Positions 23,857-35,035 of a stretch of DNA of 64,000 nucleotides are shown in pieces. The notes beneath the pieces are model-generated. The model made no database searches. It saw nothing but the letters and a program-made list of their open reading frames with translations, and was not told where the DNA came from. The stretch is from assembly GCA_037576215.1 (NCBI GenBank), contig JBANDB010000017.1:248001-312000 (forward strand), read 5' to 3'. Origin of the DNA: Armillaria gallica. Lineage: Eukaryota; Basidiomycota; Agaricomycetes; Agaricales; Physalacriaceae. The translations under genes were made by a program, and so were the position numbers. The first letter of the stretch is position 1, and every line of letters starts with the position of its first letter.

Positions 23857-23985
23857 CGTCAGAAGTGGGTCGGGTTAATAGTTAAAGATCCCGGAAGGTG
23901 TTGTGCCCACCTTGAATTGGATGAAATATCCCAGACGCAGAATCATCGCACATAATTCCTTGCCTGAAATCACACAGTCCATATT
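23857..23985 (+). pseudogene. TAP42 3'-end fossil 2
   Basis: Close to fossil 3 (28541-28665): both read GTCAGAAGTGGGTCGG, then a diverged GTTAA block, CCCGGAAGGTG, GGATGAA, and CAGAATCATCGCAC/AAGAATCATCGCAC. Related to the TAP42 tail through the TGGGCCGGG and CCCGAGAGGTG positions. It directly precedes the copy C promoter. Confidence 0.7.
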
Positions 23986-23999
23986 CCAGATCAACGTGA

Positions 24000-24126
24000 C
24001 CAATCACATATTTTGTTCTATACTCCCGGGGCTAGCGAATTACCGCCATTGATTCCGGGCGCCCTTCGCTCCCGATGACCATAGTTCTAACGTCTCATAA
24101 CGCCGGACCTCGAGCTTCCTTTAAAT
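24000..24126 (+). promoter_or_regulatory. permease C promoter elements
   Basis: CCAAT at 24000-24004 in ACCAATCACATATTTTGTTCT, a block shared with copies D and E. The GATATC palindrome of the other copies is changed to GATTCC at about 24051. A weak TATA-like TTTAAAT sits at about 24119. Confidence 0.5.
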
Positions 24127-24163
24127 GACCGAGGACTTGGGACTCCGGAATCTCTTCACTGTC

Positions 24164-26518
24164 ATGCTCCAAGAAAAAGATAACAACACAGAGACAGTAT
24201 CCCTTTCGACAGTGGACAATGACGAAAGACTTCTCACTCGTCTTGGATATAAACAAGGTAGACTATTCTTGATTCTTGAAATGTGCTAACCAGGCTTACG
24301 CCGTTCTCTAATCAGAGCTCAAGAGACACTTCACACCGCTAGAGCTTTTTGGATTTTCATTCAGTCTTATTGGGATCGTGCCTTCTTTCACGTCAGTGAG
24401 TTTTATACAGGTATATCAGACAGTGTTCTAAGCTACTGTACAGATCCGTATTCATATATTCCATCCCCAATGGAGGCGCTTTTGCCATGGTCTGGGGTGT
24501 ATGTAGCCCTCATCTACATGCAGTTATTCGAATAACGGTTCGCTTATAGTGGGCTGTCTGTTTTATCTTCATTGCTGCAATTACCCTTGCCACGGCAGAC
24601 CTAGCATCTGCGGCACCGACATCCGGCGGACTCTATTACTGGACCTTTATGTTCTCGTCGGAGAAATGGCGGTGCTTCTTATCCTGGATTGTGGGGTGTA
24701 TGTTCTCAATCTTTATTCAACAACCTGCTTTTATAAGTTGAGATAGATTCCAACACCATCAGTAATGTAGCTAGTGTTGCGGGTGTTAACTGGGCATGTG
24801 CTGTACAAATCATGGCGGCAGTCAGTATCGGGTCCGATCTCGCTTTCCAGGCGACTATATCTCAAACGTTGTGAGTTATTACCCGGCGACCGATCACCAT
24901 CCGATGGAGTTGACAAGCCCATACAGTGGTTTATATTGCGCACTTCTGCTTGGTCAGAGTCTGATATGCAGCTTCAACCCGAGATTCATGGCTAGATTGC
25001 AAACGCTATTCATAATAATAAATGTCCTGTTAGTCTCTTCCCATCTTCCTACTCGTCTACTGAACAATTCCTACATTACAGCTTGTTCTGCGTTATTGTA
25101 ATAGGCCTTCCAGTAGCGACTCCTAAGGCATTCAGAAATGACGCAAAATTCGCCCTTGAGGACTTCACTAATGGTAAGTTTTCGTGCAGGAAATCTTCGT
25201 TGGCTCATGACGTTGACTAGTATCCGGATGGCCCAACGGATTCGCATTCATCATCAGCTTTTTAACCCCCCTATGGAGTGTCGGTGGGTCCCATTCCTTG
25301 CAAATACATTCCTCACTGATACAGTATAGGATGCTATGATGCTCCCGTCCATATGAGCGAGGAAGCCACTAATGCCAGCATAGCCGTTCCAATGGCTATC
25401 ATTCTCTCCATCTTCTCTGCTTCCATCCTTGGTTGGGGTAAGTTTCCCTACCGTTATATCGCCACCTTGCCTTGACAACTAACTTTCTTCGCAAAGCCAT
25501 GAACATTTCGCTAGTCTTCTGTATGGGCCGAAATTACCAAACCATTATTGATAGCCCCATCGGCCAGCCTATGGCCACAGTAGGTGTTTAACGGGTCCTA
25601 TATGGGACGGATAGTTAACCGCTGATTAGATATTGTTCAATTCCTTCGGAAAAACTGGCACTCTCGTCGTGTGGTCATTCATTATCTTGACGCAGTAAAT
25701 ATCTCAACTCCATGTATTATCTTCACTGATGCCGAACTCCAGATTTGCCATTAGTATAAATCAAGTATGTGCAAGAAAGTATGGTCACACTTGGTACTCA
25801 CACTGACCCAGACGTAGATGCTGACAGCCTCGAGGCAGGTAGTGAAATTTTAACCTTCTGCCACGCTCACTCGGACACTGACCATTAATATCAAGATCTT
25901 TGCTCTCTCTCGAGACGGTGGTCTCCCTCTCTCCCGATGGGTGTACTTTGTCGATCCTCGAACTAGAATCCCAACCCACGCCATCTGGTTTGGAGCATGC
26001 TGGTCGCTCCTGCTCGGATGTCTTGCATTCGCTGGTGATAATGCCATTGGGGCGATTTTCTCACTTGGAGTAACTGGACAATTCGTGTCATTTTGCATCC
26101 CTATGTCAGCGAGGTTTCTTGGAGGTAAGGCAATCAAGCCGGGTCCTTTCCGGCTAGGTCGTTTGGTCAGTCATTCCTTCTCAACTCGTCAGATGTGGTT
26201 AACGGAATTCTAGAGTCTCCCGATTACTGCGGTTGCCGTCACCTTCATGACCTTCATGACCATAGTGTTCATGTTTCCTCTCACTCCATCTCCGGGAGTA
26301 GGTAACATGAACTATACAGTCGCAGTACAAGGCCGGTTTCTTTTATTAAGCTTCTGATTCAGTTCATTAAGACGGACTTGGCAGGTGGTGTTCTGATACT
26401 TGCCACCCTCTATTTTTACTTTCCGAAATATGGCGGGATCTATTGGTTCATAGGACCGATATCCACGGTCGAAGCACCTGCGGTACAGGTCAAGAATGAT
26501 GCAGCTGAAAAGGAGTAA
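24164..26518 (+). CDS. amino-acid permease, APC superfamily, array copy C (type II)
   Basis: Sixteen-exon model, open throughout, about 525 residues. Type II marks separate it from A and B: MLQEKDNNTETVSLSTVDNDE start, KRHFTPLELFGFSFS, FAISINQ-MLTASRQ at exons 12-13, IFALSRDGGLPLSRW, and a KNDAAEKE tail. The ACT signature SAAPTSGGLYYW and HMSEEATNASIAVPMAI are unchanged. The last intron starts with GC instead of GT (26332-26384). It would be GC-AG, and no GT donor nearby keeps frame. Its promoter is the most altered of the set, lacking GATATC. Likely functional if the GC donor is used. Confidence 0.85.
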
Positions 26519-26980
26519 CATGCCCATGGTCGCAGTCTGGTCCGGCACTGGGTAGCCCATGCGGATCGTTGTTCGTGGATCAATGGTGGTGTATTCATAA
26601 ATTGTTAAAGACTAGGACGGACTCAAGGATTGATTTAGAGACTCAGGCGTGTTGCAGCTAATATAAGCCGGGATTATTCGCTGCCTGAACTTCGCCTTTT
26701 TCGTTATGGGTAAACAAGTCGGTGGATCGTGAATCGTGATATATCAAAACCAAATAAGTACTGAAAACTTACTAGCATTGTCCCTGGATTTTTTTCGGCT
26801 GTGTAGTTGTAGAAGAGGCCGGCGAGACTGGCGTAAATAAAACACCGAGTATAAACATTGTCGGTATATATGGAGGAAGGCAATGTCGGCGAGCGAAACC
26901 TTGAAATCTCAGGTGGCAGTGCTAAACGGCATCGACTTCGGCATCAACGGAGACAATCTCAATCGAAGACCAAAACCACT
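26519..26980. other. array spacer between permease C and fragment c'
   Basis: Aligns over its length with the spacer after copy D (31226-31668): ACATGCCCATGGTCGC at the start, GAACTTCGCCTTTTTC, AACACCGAGTATAAACATTG and GGCATCGACTTCGGCAT. The last motif recurs near 36440 after copy E. No gene recognised. Confidence 0.6.
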
Positions 26981-28128
26981 ACTGTGCCTTGGTAGCTAAC
27001 GAGCATTTTTACGAGCCCATGAACGACTCACTGCTCTTCTGCATGGTCGCAATTACTAAAATATTGCTGATAGTACCTTTGGCCGACCTATGGCCACTAT
27101 ATGCAGTCGTATCCGAGTCGAACGAACCTGCTGATAGGCACAAATCCTTCGGAAGGACGGGAACTATGATCGTACGGTAATTCATCATCTTCGCAAGTAA
27201 GTGTTCGACGAAAACCTTATCTGATGCTAACAATAATAGATTCGCCCCGGGTGCAGGTAACTGGTAGCGTATGTCCCCCATGGCGTCAAGAAAGATAAGT
27301 ATACGGTTGTCTCGAGTCCATAAAACCTTACGTTCTCATCTGATGCGAACAATTAGGTTTGCCATTGGTGCAGGTAGCGTAAATCCCCCTATGGCGTCAC
27401 GCAGCATCAGAACTGATTGGTAGACAGTTGACCGCATGTTCTCGGCAGGTAGCTTAAGATGTCTCCCTTCTCCCCACGCCGCTCGTATTGATGCTCGAGA
27501 CTTCAGATTTTTGCGTTCTCCAGAGATGGGGGTTTTCCACTGTCTCGATGGATATACTACGTCAATCCTGAAACTCGGACCCCATCTCATGCTGTGTGGT
27601 TTGGAGCGTGTTTGGCCTTCCTACTTGGGATTCTTGCTTTCGCTGGCGAGAACGCTATCGGGGCTGTCTTTTCGCTGTTCATTACTGGACAATATGTGGC
27701 ATACTCCATTCCAATGGCAGCGAGGTTTCTTGGCGGACAAACAGTGAAGCCAGGTCCTTTCCGGTTAGGTCTTTTGGTCAGTCACTTTATCGGTTCGAAG
27801 GTGATTGATGTAACTCCTGTAACCTTAGAGTCTACCAGTCGCTGCGATTGCCGTCACTTGGATGATCTTCATGACTGTTGTGTTCATGTTTCCCCTTACG
27901 CCCTCTCCCGGGGTAGGCAACATGAACTACACAGTCGCAGTACAAGGTCAGTTTCTTCCAATGAGTGATTCGGCGGCTGACGCAGGGCTTACAGGTGGCG
28001 TTCTGGTGCTTTCCGTTGTCTACTTTTATTGTCCCAGATATGGCGGGATTTATTGGTTCAAAGGACCGGTCTCAACGGTCGAGGCACCTGCGATACAGGT
28101 TAAGGACGGCGAAGACGAAAAAGATTAA
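26981..28128 (+). pseudogene. permease fragment c' (type I C-terminal half)
   Basis: Two pieces. The first, 26981-27290, is a decayed copy of exons 10-12 with stops and lost splice sites. The second, 27310-28128, is a well preserved copy of exons 12-16 nearly identical to copy B, including GACTTCAGATTTTTGCG, the GQYVAYSIPMAARFLGG helix and a normal GT last intron. It ends in KDGEDEKD and a stop. No promoter, start codon or first seven helices are present, so no transporter can be made. The contrast in decay between the two pieces suggests the second arrived later, by duplication or conversion from B. Confidence 0.88.
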
Positions 28129-28264
28129 TATCGGGCCTCTACGGGCCCCGTTGACCTCGTACAAGAAGCAGTTCATTATTCCTGCACAACGTTTCTATGG
28201 GCATATTGATATTGCTTGACGAGTGACTAACACATGAATGCGGAGATTCATTGAAGGCCTCAAG

Positions 28265-28660
28265 TGTGCCTGGCAGCGGATAGAGACCAAGAACAACGTG
28301 GGTGGAAGCCAACAGGTTGTCAAGATGGAATGCAATTTACCTATCATGTTTCTGATGTTGAAACGGAGAAGCAGCGGGGAACTACCGTTCCCGGGGTCAG
28401 GTATGTCACCAAGTATTCTGACCTATGGTGCCTAGTCCTCAGAAAGTACCCCGATATCTGGTCAGCCAGCTCTCAAAGCTAAGGATGGATAACATGACCT
28501 TGAACAATCACGGGAGAAGTCGAAGTGGAACAGAAAAGGCTCGTCAGAAGTGGGTCGGACTAACAGTTAAGGTCCCGGAAGGTGATGTGCATACCTTTAA
28601 CCGGATGAAGTATCTCAGGCGAAGAATCATCGCACTTAATTCTTTACCTGAAATCACACA
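28265..28660 (+). pseudogene. TAP42 3'-end fossil 3 (longest)
   Basis: Aligns by eye with TAP42 from about 14760 to 15290, with an internal deletion. Matches include GTGGAAGCC (TAP42 GTGGAAGCT), CAGGTT...TGCAATTT (CAGGTT...TACAATTT), GAGAAGCAGCGGGG (GAGAGGCAGCGGGG), and CAGCCAGCTCTCAAAG (GAGCAGCTAGCTATGG). An intron-like GTATGTCACC...CTAG lies where TAP42 has its last intron, so the copy is genomic and not reverse-transcribed. Heavily frameshifted. Confidence 0.75.
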
Positions 28661-28685
28661 GTCCGTATTCCAGATTTCAACGCGA

Positions 28686-28820
28686 CCAATCACATATTTT
28701 GTTCTATACTCTCGGGACTAGCGAACCAGCGCCATCGATATCGGGCCTGTGGCACTGACTCTTCGCTCCCAGTTATGGTTCTATCCCCTCATAATGCTAG
28801 ACCTTGAGCTCCCTATATAT
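28686..28820 (+). promoter_or_regulatory. permease D promoter elements
   Basis: CCAAT at 28686-28690 in ACCAATCACATATTTTGTTCT, GATATC at 28737-28742, and TATATAT at 28814-28820, about 38 bp before the ATG. Confidence 0.5.
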
Positions 28821-28857
28821 GGCTGAGGACTTGTAACTCCGGAATCTCTTCGTTGTC

Positions 28858-31225
28858 ATGCTCCAGGAGAAAGATAACAACACAGAGACACTTTCCCTTT
28901 CGACAGTGGACAATGACGAGAGACTTCTCATTAGTCTTGGATATAAACAAGGTAGACCAGTCTTGATTCTTGAAATGTGCTAATCAGGCTTACACCTATC
29001 TCCAATCAGAGCTCAAGAGACACTTCACACCGCTAGAGATTTTCGGTTTTGCTTTCAGTCTTATTGGGATCGTACCATCTTTCGCGTCAGTGAGGTTTAT
29101 CTAAGGATACCAAGAAATATCCTAATTCACTGTGCAGATCCGTATTCATATATTCCATCCCCAATGGAGGCGCCTTCGCGATGGTCTGGGGTGTAAGTCG
29201 TTCTCATCTACACGCAATTACTCGAATAACGGCCCGCTTGTAGTGGGCTGTCTGTTCTATCTTCATTGCTGCGATTACCCTCGCCACGGCAGACCTAGCG
29301 TCTGCGGCGCCGACATCCGGCGGACTCTATTACTGGACCTTTATGTTCTCGTCGGAGAAATGGCGCTGCTTCCTATGTTGGATCGTAGGATGTACGTTAT
29401 CGATTTTTTATTCGACAACCTGCGTTCATAAGTTGATATAGATTCCAACATCATCAGTAATGTGGCTAGCGTTGCGGGTGTCAACTGGGCATGTGCTATA
29501 CAAATCATGGCGGCAGCCAGTATCGGGTCCGATCTCTCTTTTCAGGCGACTATCCCTCAAACGTTGTGAGTTATTACCCACCGTCCGATCACCATCCGAT
29601 GTAGTTGACAAGGCCATACAGTGGTTTATATTGCGCACTGATGTTAATTCAGAGTCTGATATGCAGCTTCAACCCGAGTATCATGGCTAGAGTGCAAACG
29701 CTTTTCATCATAATAAATCTCCTGTTAGTCCTATTCCATCCTCCTACTCGTCTACTAAAACACCCCTACATTACAGCTTGTTCTGTGTACTTTTAATAGG
29801 CCTTCCAGTGGCGACTCCCAAGGAGTTCAGAAATGATGCAAAATTTGCCCTCGAGGACTTCACTAATGGTCAGTTTTCACTCAGTAAATCTTCATTGGCT
29901 CATGATGTTAACTAGTCTCCGGATGGCCTGATGGATTTGCGCTCATCTTGAGCTTTTTAACCCCCTTATGGAGTGTCGGTAGGTCCTATTTCTTGTGCAA
30001 ATGCCTTCTTAGCTGATACATCATAGGATGCTATGATGCTCCTGTCCATATGAGCGAGGAAGCCACTAATGCCAGTATAGCCGTTCCAATGGCTATCATT
30101 CTCTCAATCTTCTCCGTTTCCGTCCTTGGTTGGGGTAAGTTTCCCTACCGTTATATCGCCACCTTGCCTTGACAACTAACATGCTTTCGTTGCAAAGCCA
30201 TGAACATCTCACTAGTCTTCTGTATGGGTCGGAACTACCAATCTATTATTGATAGCCCCGTCGGCCAGCCCATAGCTACGGTAGGTATTCGACGCCGGGT
30301 GACACATAGGTCGGATAGTTAACCGGTGGTTAGATATTGTTCAATTCCTTCGGAAAAACTGGCACTCTCGTCGTGTGGTCGTTCGTCATCTTGACACAGT
30401 GAATGTCTCAACTCCATATGTTATCTTCTTTTCTAATGCCGACCTCCAGATTCGCCATCAGTTTAAATCAAGTACGTGCACGCAGAAAATATGGTCACAC
30501 CTGGTACTCACACTGACCCGGACATAGCTGCTGACGGCCTCGAGGCAGGTAGTGAAATTTTAACCTTGCATCACGCTCACTCGCACTGACCATTAATATC
30601 AAGATCTTTGCTCTCTCTCGAGACGGTGGTCTCCCTCTCTCCCGATGGGTATACTTTGTCGATCCTCGAACCAGGATCCCAACCCACGCCGTCTGGTTTG
30701 GAGCATGCTGGTCGCTCCTGCTCGGATGTCTTGCATTCGCTGGTGATAATGCCATTGGGGCGATTTTCTCACTTGGAGTAACTGGACAATTCGTGTCATT
30801 TTGCATCCCTATGTCAGCGAGGTTTCTTGGAGGCAAGGCACTCAAGCCAGGTCCTTTCCGGCTAGGCCGTTTTGTCAGTGATTCCTTCTCAACTCATTAG
30901 ATGTGGTTAACGGAACTCTAGAGTCTCCCGATTACTGCGATTGCTGTTGCCTTCATGACTTTCATGACCGTGGTGTTCATGTTTCCTCTTACTCCCTCTC
31001 CGGGGGTAGGCAACATGAATTATACAGTCGCAGTACAAGGCCGGTTCTTTTATTAAGCCTCCCATTCAATATGTTAAGACAGACTTTGCAGGTGGTGTTC
31101 TGATACTTGCCACCATCTATTTTTACTTTCCGAAATATGGCGGGATCAATTGGTTCACAGGACCGATATCCACGGTCGAAGCACCTGCGGTACAGGTCAA
31201 GAATGATGCAGCTGAAAAGGAGTAA
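28858..31225 (+). CDS. amino-acid permease, APC superfamily, array copy D (type II)
   Basis: Open 16-exon model very like copy C: MLQEKDNNTETLSLSTVDND start, KRHFTPLEIFGFAFS, FAISLNQ-LLTASRQ, IFALSRDGGLPLSRW, and the same KNDAAEKE tail. Differences from C include IISNVASVAGVNW (from TISN), an ALMLIQSL helix in place of ALLLGQSL, and INWFTGP near the end. The last intron (31040-31091) has the GC donor shared with C and E. Likely functional; substrate unknown. Confidence 0.86.
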
Positions 31226-31668
31226 CATGCCCATGGTCGCGGTCTGGCCCGGCACCGGGTAGACCAGATAGATCGTTTTTCGTGGTACATGGGTGTATTC
31301 ATATATCGTTAGAGTCTAAGACGGATACAGATTGATTTAGAGACTCGAGCATGTCGCAGCTAATGTAAGCTGGGATTACTAGTTGCCTGAACTTCGCCTT
31401 TTTCATTATGGGTAAACAAGTTGGTATAAGTAAACTTGTCCGGATTCCGAACTAAAGACTGAATGAAAACGTACTAGCATTCTCCCTGGGTTTGTTTTCG
31501 GCTGCGTAGTTGTAGAAGAGGCCGTTGAGACTGATGCGGAGAAAAACACCGAGTATAAACATTGTCGGAGGAGAACGTCAGGCGAGTGAAATCCAAAATT
31601 CTTAGGTGGCAGTGCAAAGAGGCATCGACTTCGGCATGAACGGAGACTCCAAATACGGTGCGGTGCCT
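31226..31668. other. array spacer between permease D and fragment d'
   Basis: Second copy of the spacer that follows permease C, with the motifs listed there in the same order. GGCATCGACTTCGGCATGAA lies at about 31621. No gene recognised. Confidence 0.6.
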
Positions 31669-32195
31669 TGGTAGCTAACGAGCATTTCAACGAACCCATG
31701 AACCTCTCATTGCTCTTCTGTATGGTGCGCAATATTAATTACTGATAGCCCCATTGACCAACCTATAGCCAATATGTGCAGCACATGGTTAGCATTGTTG
31801 ATTACGCACGTCGTCGTATCGAACGAACCTGTTTGTAGATACTTTTCAGTTCCTTCGGAAGGACGGGGACTCTGATCGTATGGTCATTCGTCATCTTGGC
31901 ATAGTAAGTGTTTGGAGGAAAACCCTATCTGACCGTAACAATCTTAGGTTCGCCACAGGGGCAGGTATCTGGTAGCGTAAGTCCCGATGGTGTCACGCGG
32001 CGTCAGGACTTGATATAGAGTTGACCGCATGTTCTGGACAGATAACTCAAAATGCTTTGCTTCTCCCCGCCCTGCTCGCATTGATGCTGGAGAGCTACAG
32101 TTTTTTTTGCGTTCTCCCGAGATGGAGGCTTTCTATTGTCGCAATGGGTATACTACGTCCGCTTCAATCCTCAAACTCGGACGTCGCCCAGACAC
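31669..32195 (+). pseudogene. permease fragment d' (type I, heavily decayed)
   Basis: Remnants of exons 10-14 of a type I copy: CCATGAACCTCTCATTGCTCTTCTG, the CAGTTCCTTCGGAAGGACGGGGAC block, CGCCACAGGGGCAGG, GACCGCATGTTCT, and GCGTTCTCCCGAGATGGAGG. Frame is broken repeatedly and the copy stops within exon 14. It occupies the same relative position (after a type II spacer, before a TAP42 fossil) as c', so both derive from the same unit structure. Confidence 0.8.
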
Positions 32196-32204
32196 ATGAC
32201 TATT

Positions 32205-32400
32205 GTTGCCCCAGAAAATGTTCAGCTCACTCTGCTAGTTCTGGAATTCTGCAGGCAAGATAGATTACACGACTCTGCACCATTGCAGGAAGTCAAAATG
32301 GAACAGAAAGGCTCGAACGTCGAAATTGGGTCACACTGGCGTTTGAGAACCCGGGAGGCATTGCGCATACCATGCATCTGGCGAATTAAGATATGAAGAA
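32205..32400 (+). pseudogene. TAP42 3'-end fossil 4
   Basis: Follows d' and precedes the copy E promoter. Shows AGGAAGTCAAAATGGAACAG (fossil 3: GAAGTCGAAGTGGAACAG), AATTGGGTCACACTGG (TAP42: AATTGGGCCGGGTTCACTG), GAGAACCCGGGAGG (GAGAACCCGAGAGG) and ACCATGCATCTGG. The TAP42 origin is clearest over the last 70 bp. Confidence 0.72.
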
Positions 32401-32478
32401 GAATCGTCGTACGTGATTACTTACCTAAAATCATAGATAATCTTAGCGCATTCACATGGTCTCCAGATTCTAACGCAA

Positions 32479-32622
32479 CCAATCACATATTTTGTCCTAT
32501 AACAACACTCGCGGCACTAGCGAATCAGCGCCGTTGATATCAGGCTTGTGGCACTGGTCCTTCGCCCCCAGCAATCATGCTTCGATCATCTCATAAAGCT
32601 GGATCTTGAGCTTCCTATAAAT
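32479..32622 (+). promoter_or_regulatory. permease E promoter elements
   Basis: CCAAT at 32479-32483 in AACCAATCACATATTTTGTC, GATATC at 32536-32541, and TATAAAT at 32616-32622, 43 bp before the ATG. Confidence 0.5.
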
Positions 32623-32664
32623 GTCACAGGACCGGTTTGTCGACCTTGGAGTCTCGTTCCTGCC

Positions 32665-35035
32665 ATGCTACAAGAAAAAGATAGCAACACAGAGACGCTT
32701 TCCCTTTCGACGGTGGACAATGATGAGGGCCTTCTCACTCGCCTTGGATATAAACAAGGTAGAACATTCTTGATTGACGTGCTAACCAGGCTTACACTAT
32801 TCTCTGATTAGAGCTCAAGAGACACTTCACACCGCTAGAAATTTCTGGATTTGCTTTCAGTATCATTGGGATTGTACCTTCTTTCACGTCAGTGACTTTT
32901 ATCTAGGGGAATCAGATAGTATTCTGATTCACTTGAAACAGGTCGGTGCTAATCTACGGCATCCCCAATGGAGGCGCCTTTGCGATGGTCTGGGGTGTAA
33001 GTTCCCCTCATTTACACTGGCTCGTAATAGGTAGAAAATAACTGTTTGCTTATAGTGGACTGTCTGTTCAATCTTCATTGCTGCAATTGCCCTCGCCTTG
33101 GCAGACATAGCGTCTGCGGCACCGACATCCGGCGGGCTCTATTACTGGACTTTCATGTTCTCGTCGGAGAGATGGCGTCGTTTCTTATGTTGGATTGTAG
33201 GATGTATGTCCTCGGCCTTATATCCGATGGTCTGCGTTAACTCGAGATAGATTCCAACACCATCAGTAATGTGGCTGGAAATGCGAGTGTTAACTGGGCA
33301 TGTGCTGTACAAATCATGGCTGCAGTTAGCATCGGGTCCGATCTCGCTTTCCAGGCAACTATCCCTCAAACCTTGTGAGTTACTACCCGTCGCCCGATCA
33401 CCTTCCGATGGAGCTGACAAGCCCATACAGTGGTTTATATTGCGCACTTACGCTTTGTCACTGTCTGATATGCAGCCTCAATTTGAGTTTTATGGCTAGA
33501 TTGCAAACACTCTTCGTAGTTATGAACATTCTGTCAGTTTCTTTCCATCTTCCAACTCATTTACTGATAATCCCCATATCACAGCTTGTTCTGTGTAATT
33601 ATCATAGGCATCCCAGCAGCGACTCCCCAGGAATTCAGAAACGACGCAAAATTTGCCTTCGAAGACTTCACCAACGGTCGGTTTTTAGACAGGAAAGCTT
33701 CATTGGCTCATGATGTTGACTAGTATCGGGATGGCCTAACGGGTTTGCGTTCATCCTGAGCTTTTTATTTCCCTTATGGGGCGTTGGTGGGTCTGTTTCT
33801 TGTGCGAATACATTTTTCGCTGATATTATTATAGGAGGCTATGATGCTGCCGTCCATATGAGCGAGGAAGCCACTAATGCGAGTATAGCCGTCCCGATAG
33901 CCATCGTTCTCTCCACCCTCTCTACTACCGTCCTCGGCTGGGGTTCGTTTCCCTCCCATTATACCATCGCCGTGTCTTGACCGCTAACGAGACTTCGTCA
34001 CGAAGCCATGAACATTTCGTTAGTCTTCTGCATGGGCCGGGATTACCAAACCATCATTGATAGTCCTATTGGTCAACCCATGGCCACGGTGGGTATTCAA
34101 CGGGTCCTGTTATAAATAAGACGGATAGTTAACCGGCGATTAGATATTGTTCAATTCCTTCGGAAAAACTGGCACTCTTGTCGTGTGGTCATTCGTCATC
34201 TTGACACAGTAAATATTTCAACTCCGTGTGTTCTCTTCTTATCTGATGCCGACCTAAGATTCGCCATCAGTACAAATCAAGTATGTGCACGCAGTAAGTA
34301 TGGTCTCCCCTGGGTACTCACGTTGACTTAATATAGATGATGACAAGCTCTCGGCAGGTAGTGGAGTTTCTGCTTTCTGTCACGCTCAGTCGTTCTGACT
34401 GTTGATATCAAGATCTTTGCCTTCTCTCGAGACGGTGGTCTCCCTCTCTCCCGATGGGTATACTACGTCGATCCTCAAACTAGGATTCCAACCCATGCCA
34501 TCTGGTTTGGAACATGTTGGTCCATCATGCTCGGATGTCTTGCATTCGCTGGTAATAATGCCATTGGGGCGGTCTTCTCACTCGGAGTGACTGGACAATA
34601 TGTGTCATTTTGTATCCCGATGTCGGCGAGGTTTCTTGGAGGCAAGACGATCAAGCCAGGTCCTTTCAGGCTAGGTCGTTTGGTCAGTCATTCCAATATC
34701 AATCCTTGAATGTAGTTAACGGAACTCTAGAGTCTTCCAATTACTACGGTTGCCGTCACCTGGATGACTTTCATGACTGTCGTGTTCATGTTCCCTCTTA
34801 CTCCCTCTCCGGGAGTAGGTAACATGAACTACACAGTCGCAGTACAAGGCCGGTTTCTTCCAATAAATTTCTGAATCAGCGCGTTAAGACAGACTTTGCA
34901 GGCGGTGTTCTGGTACTTGCCACCATCTATTTTTACTTTCCGAAATATGGCGGGATCAATTGGTTCACAGGACCGGTATCAACGGTTGAACAGCCTGTGG
35001 TACAAGTCAAGATTGATATAGTTAAAAAAGAGTAA
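32665..35035 (+). CDS. amino-acid permease, APC superfamily, array copy E (type II)
   Basis: Open 16-exon model. Type II overall (MLQEKD, KRHFTPLEISGFAFS, FAISTNQ-MMTSSRQ, GGLPLSRW) but the most divergent type II copy, with several residues as in type I: WTVCSIFIAAIALALAD, IFAFSRDGG, GGAFAMVWG preceded by SVLIYGIPN, and VEQPVVQVKIDIVKKE at the end. Other changes near the transport core are GGYDAAVHMSEEA (other copies have DAPVH) and SFLFPLWG instead of SFLTPLWG. The last intron (34849-34901) has the GC donor. Could have a shifted substrate range; that is inference. Confidence 0.86.
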
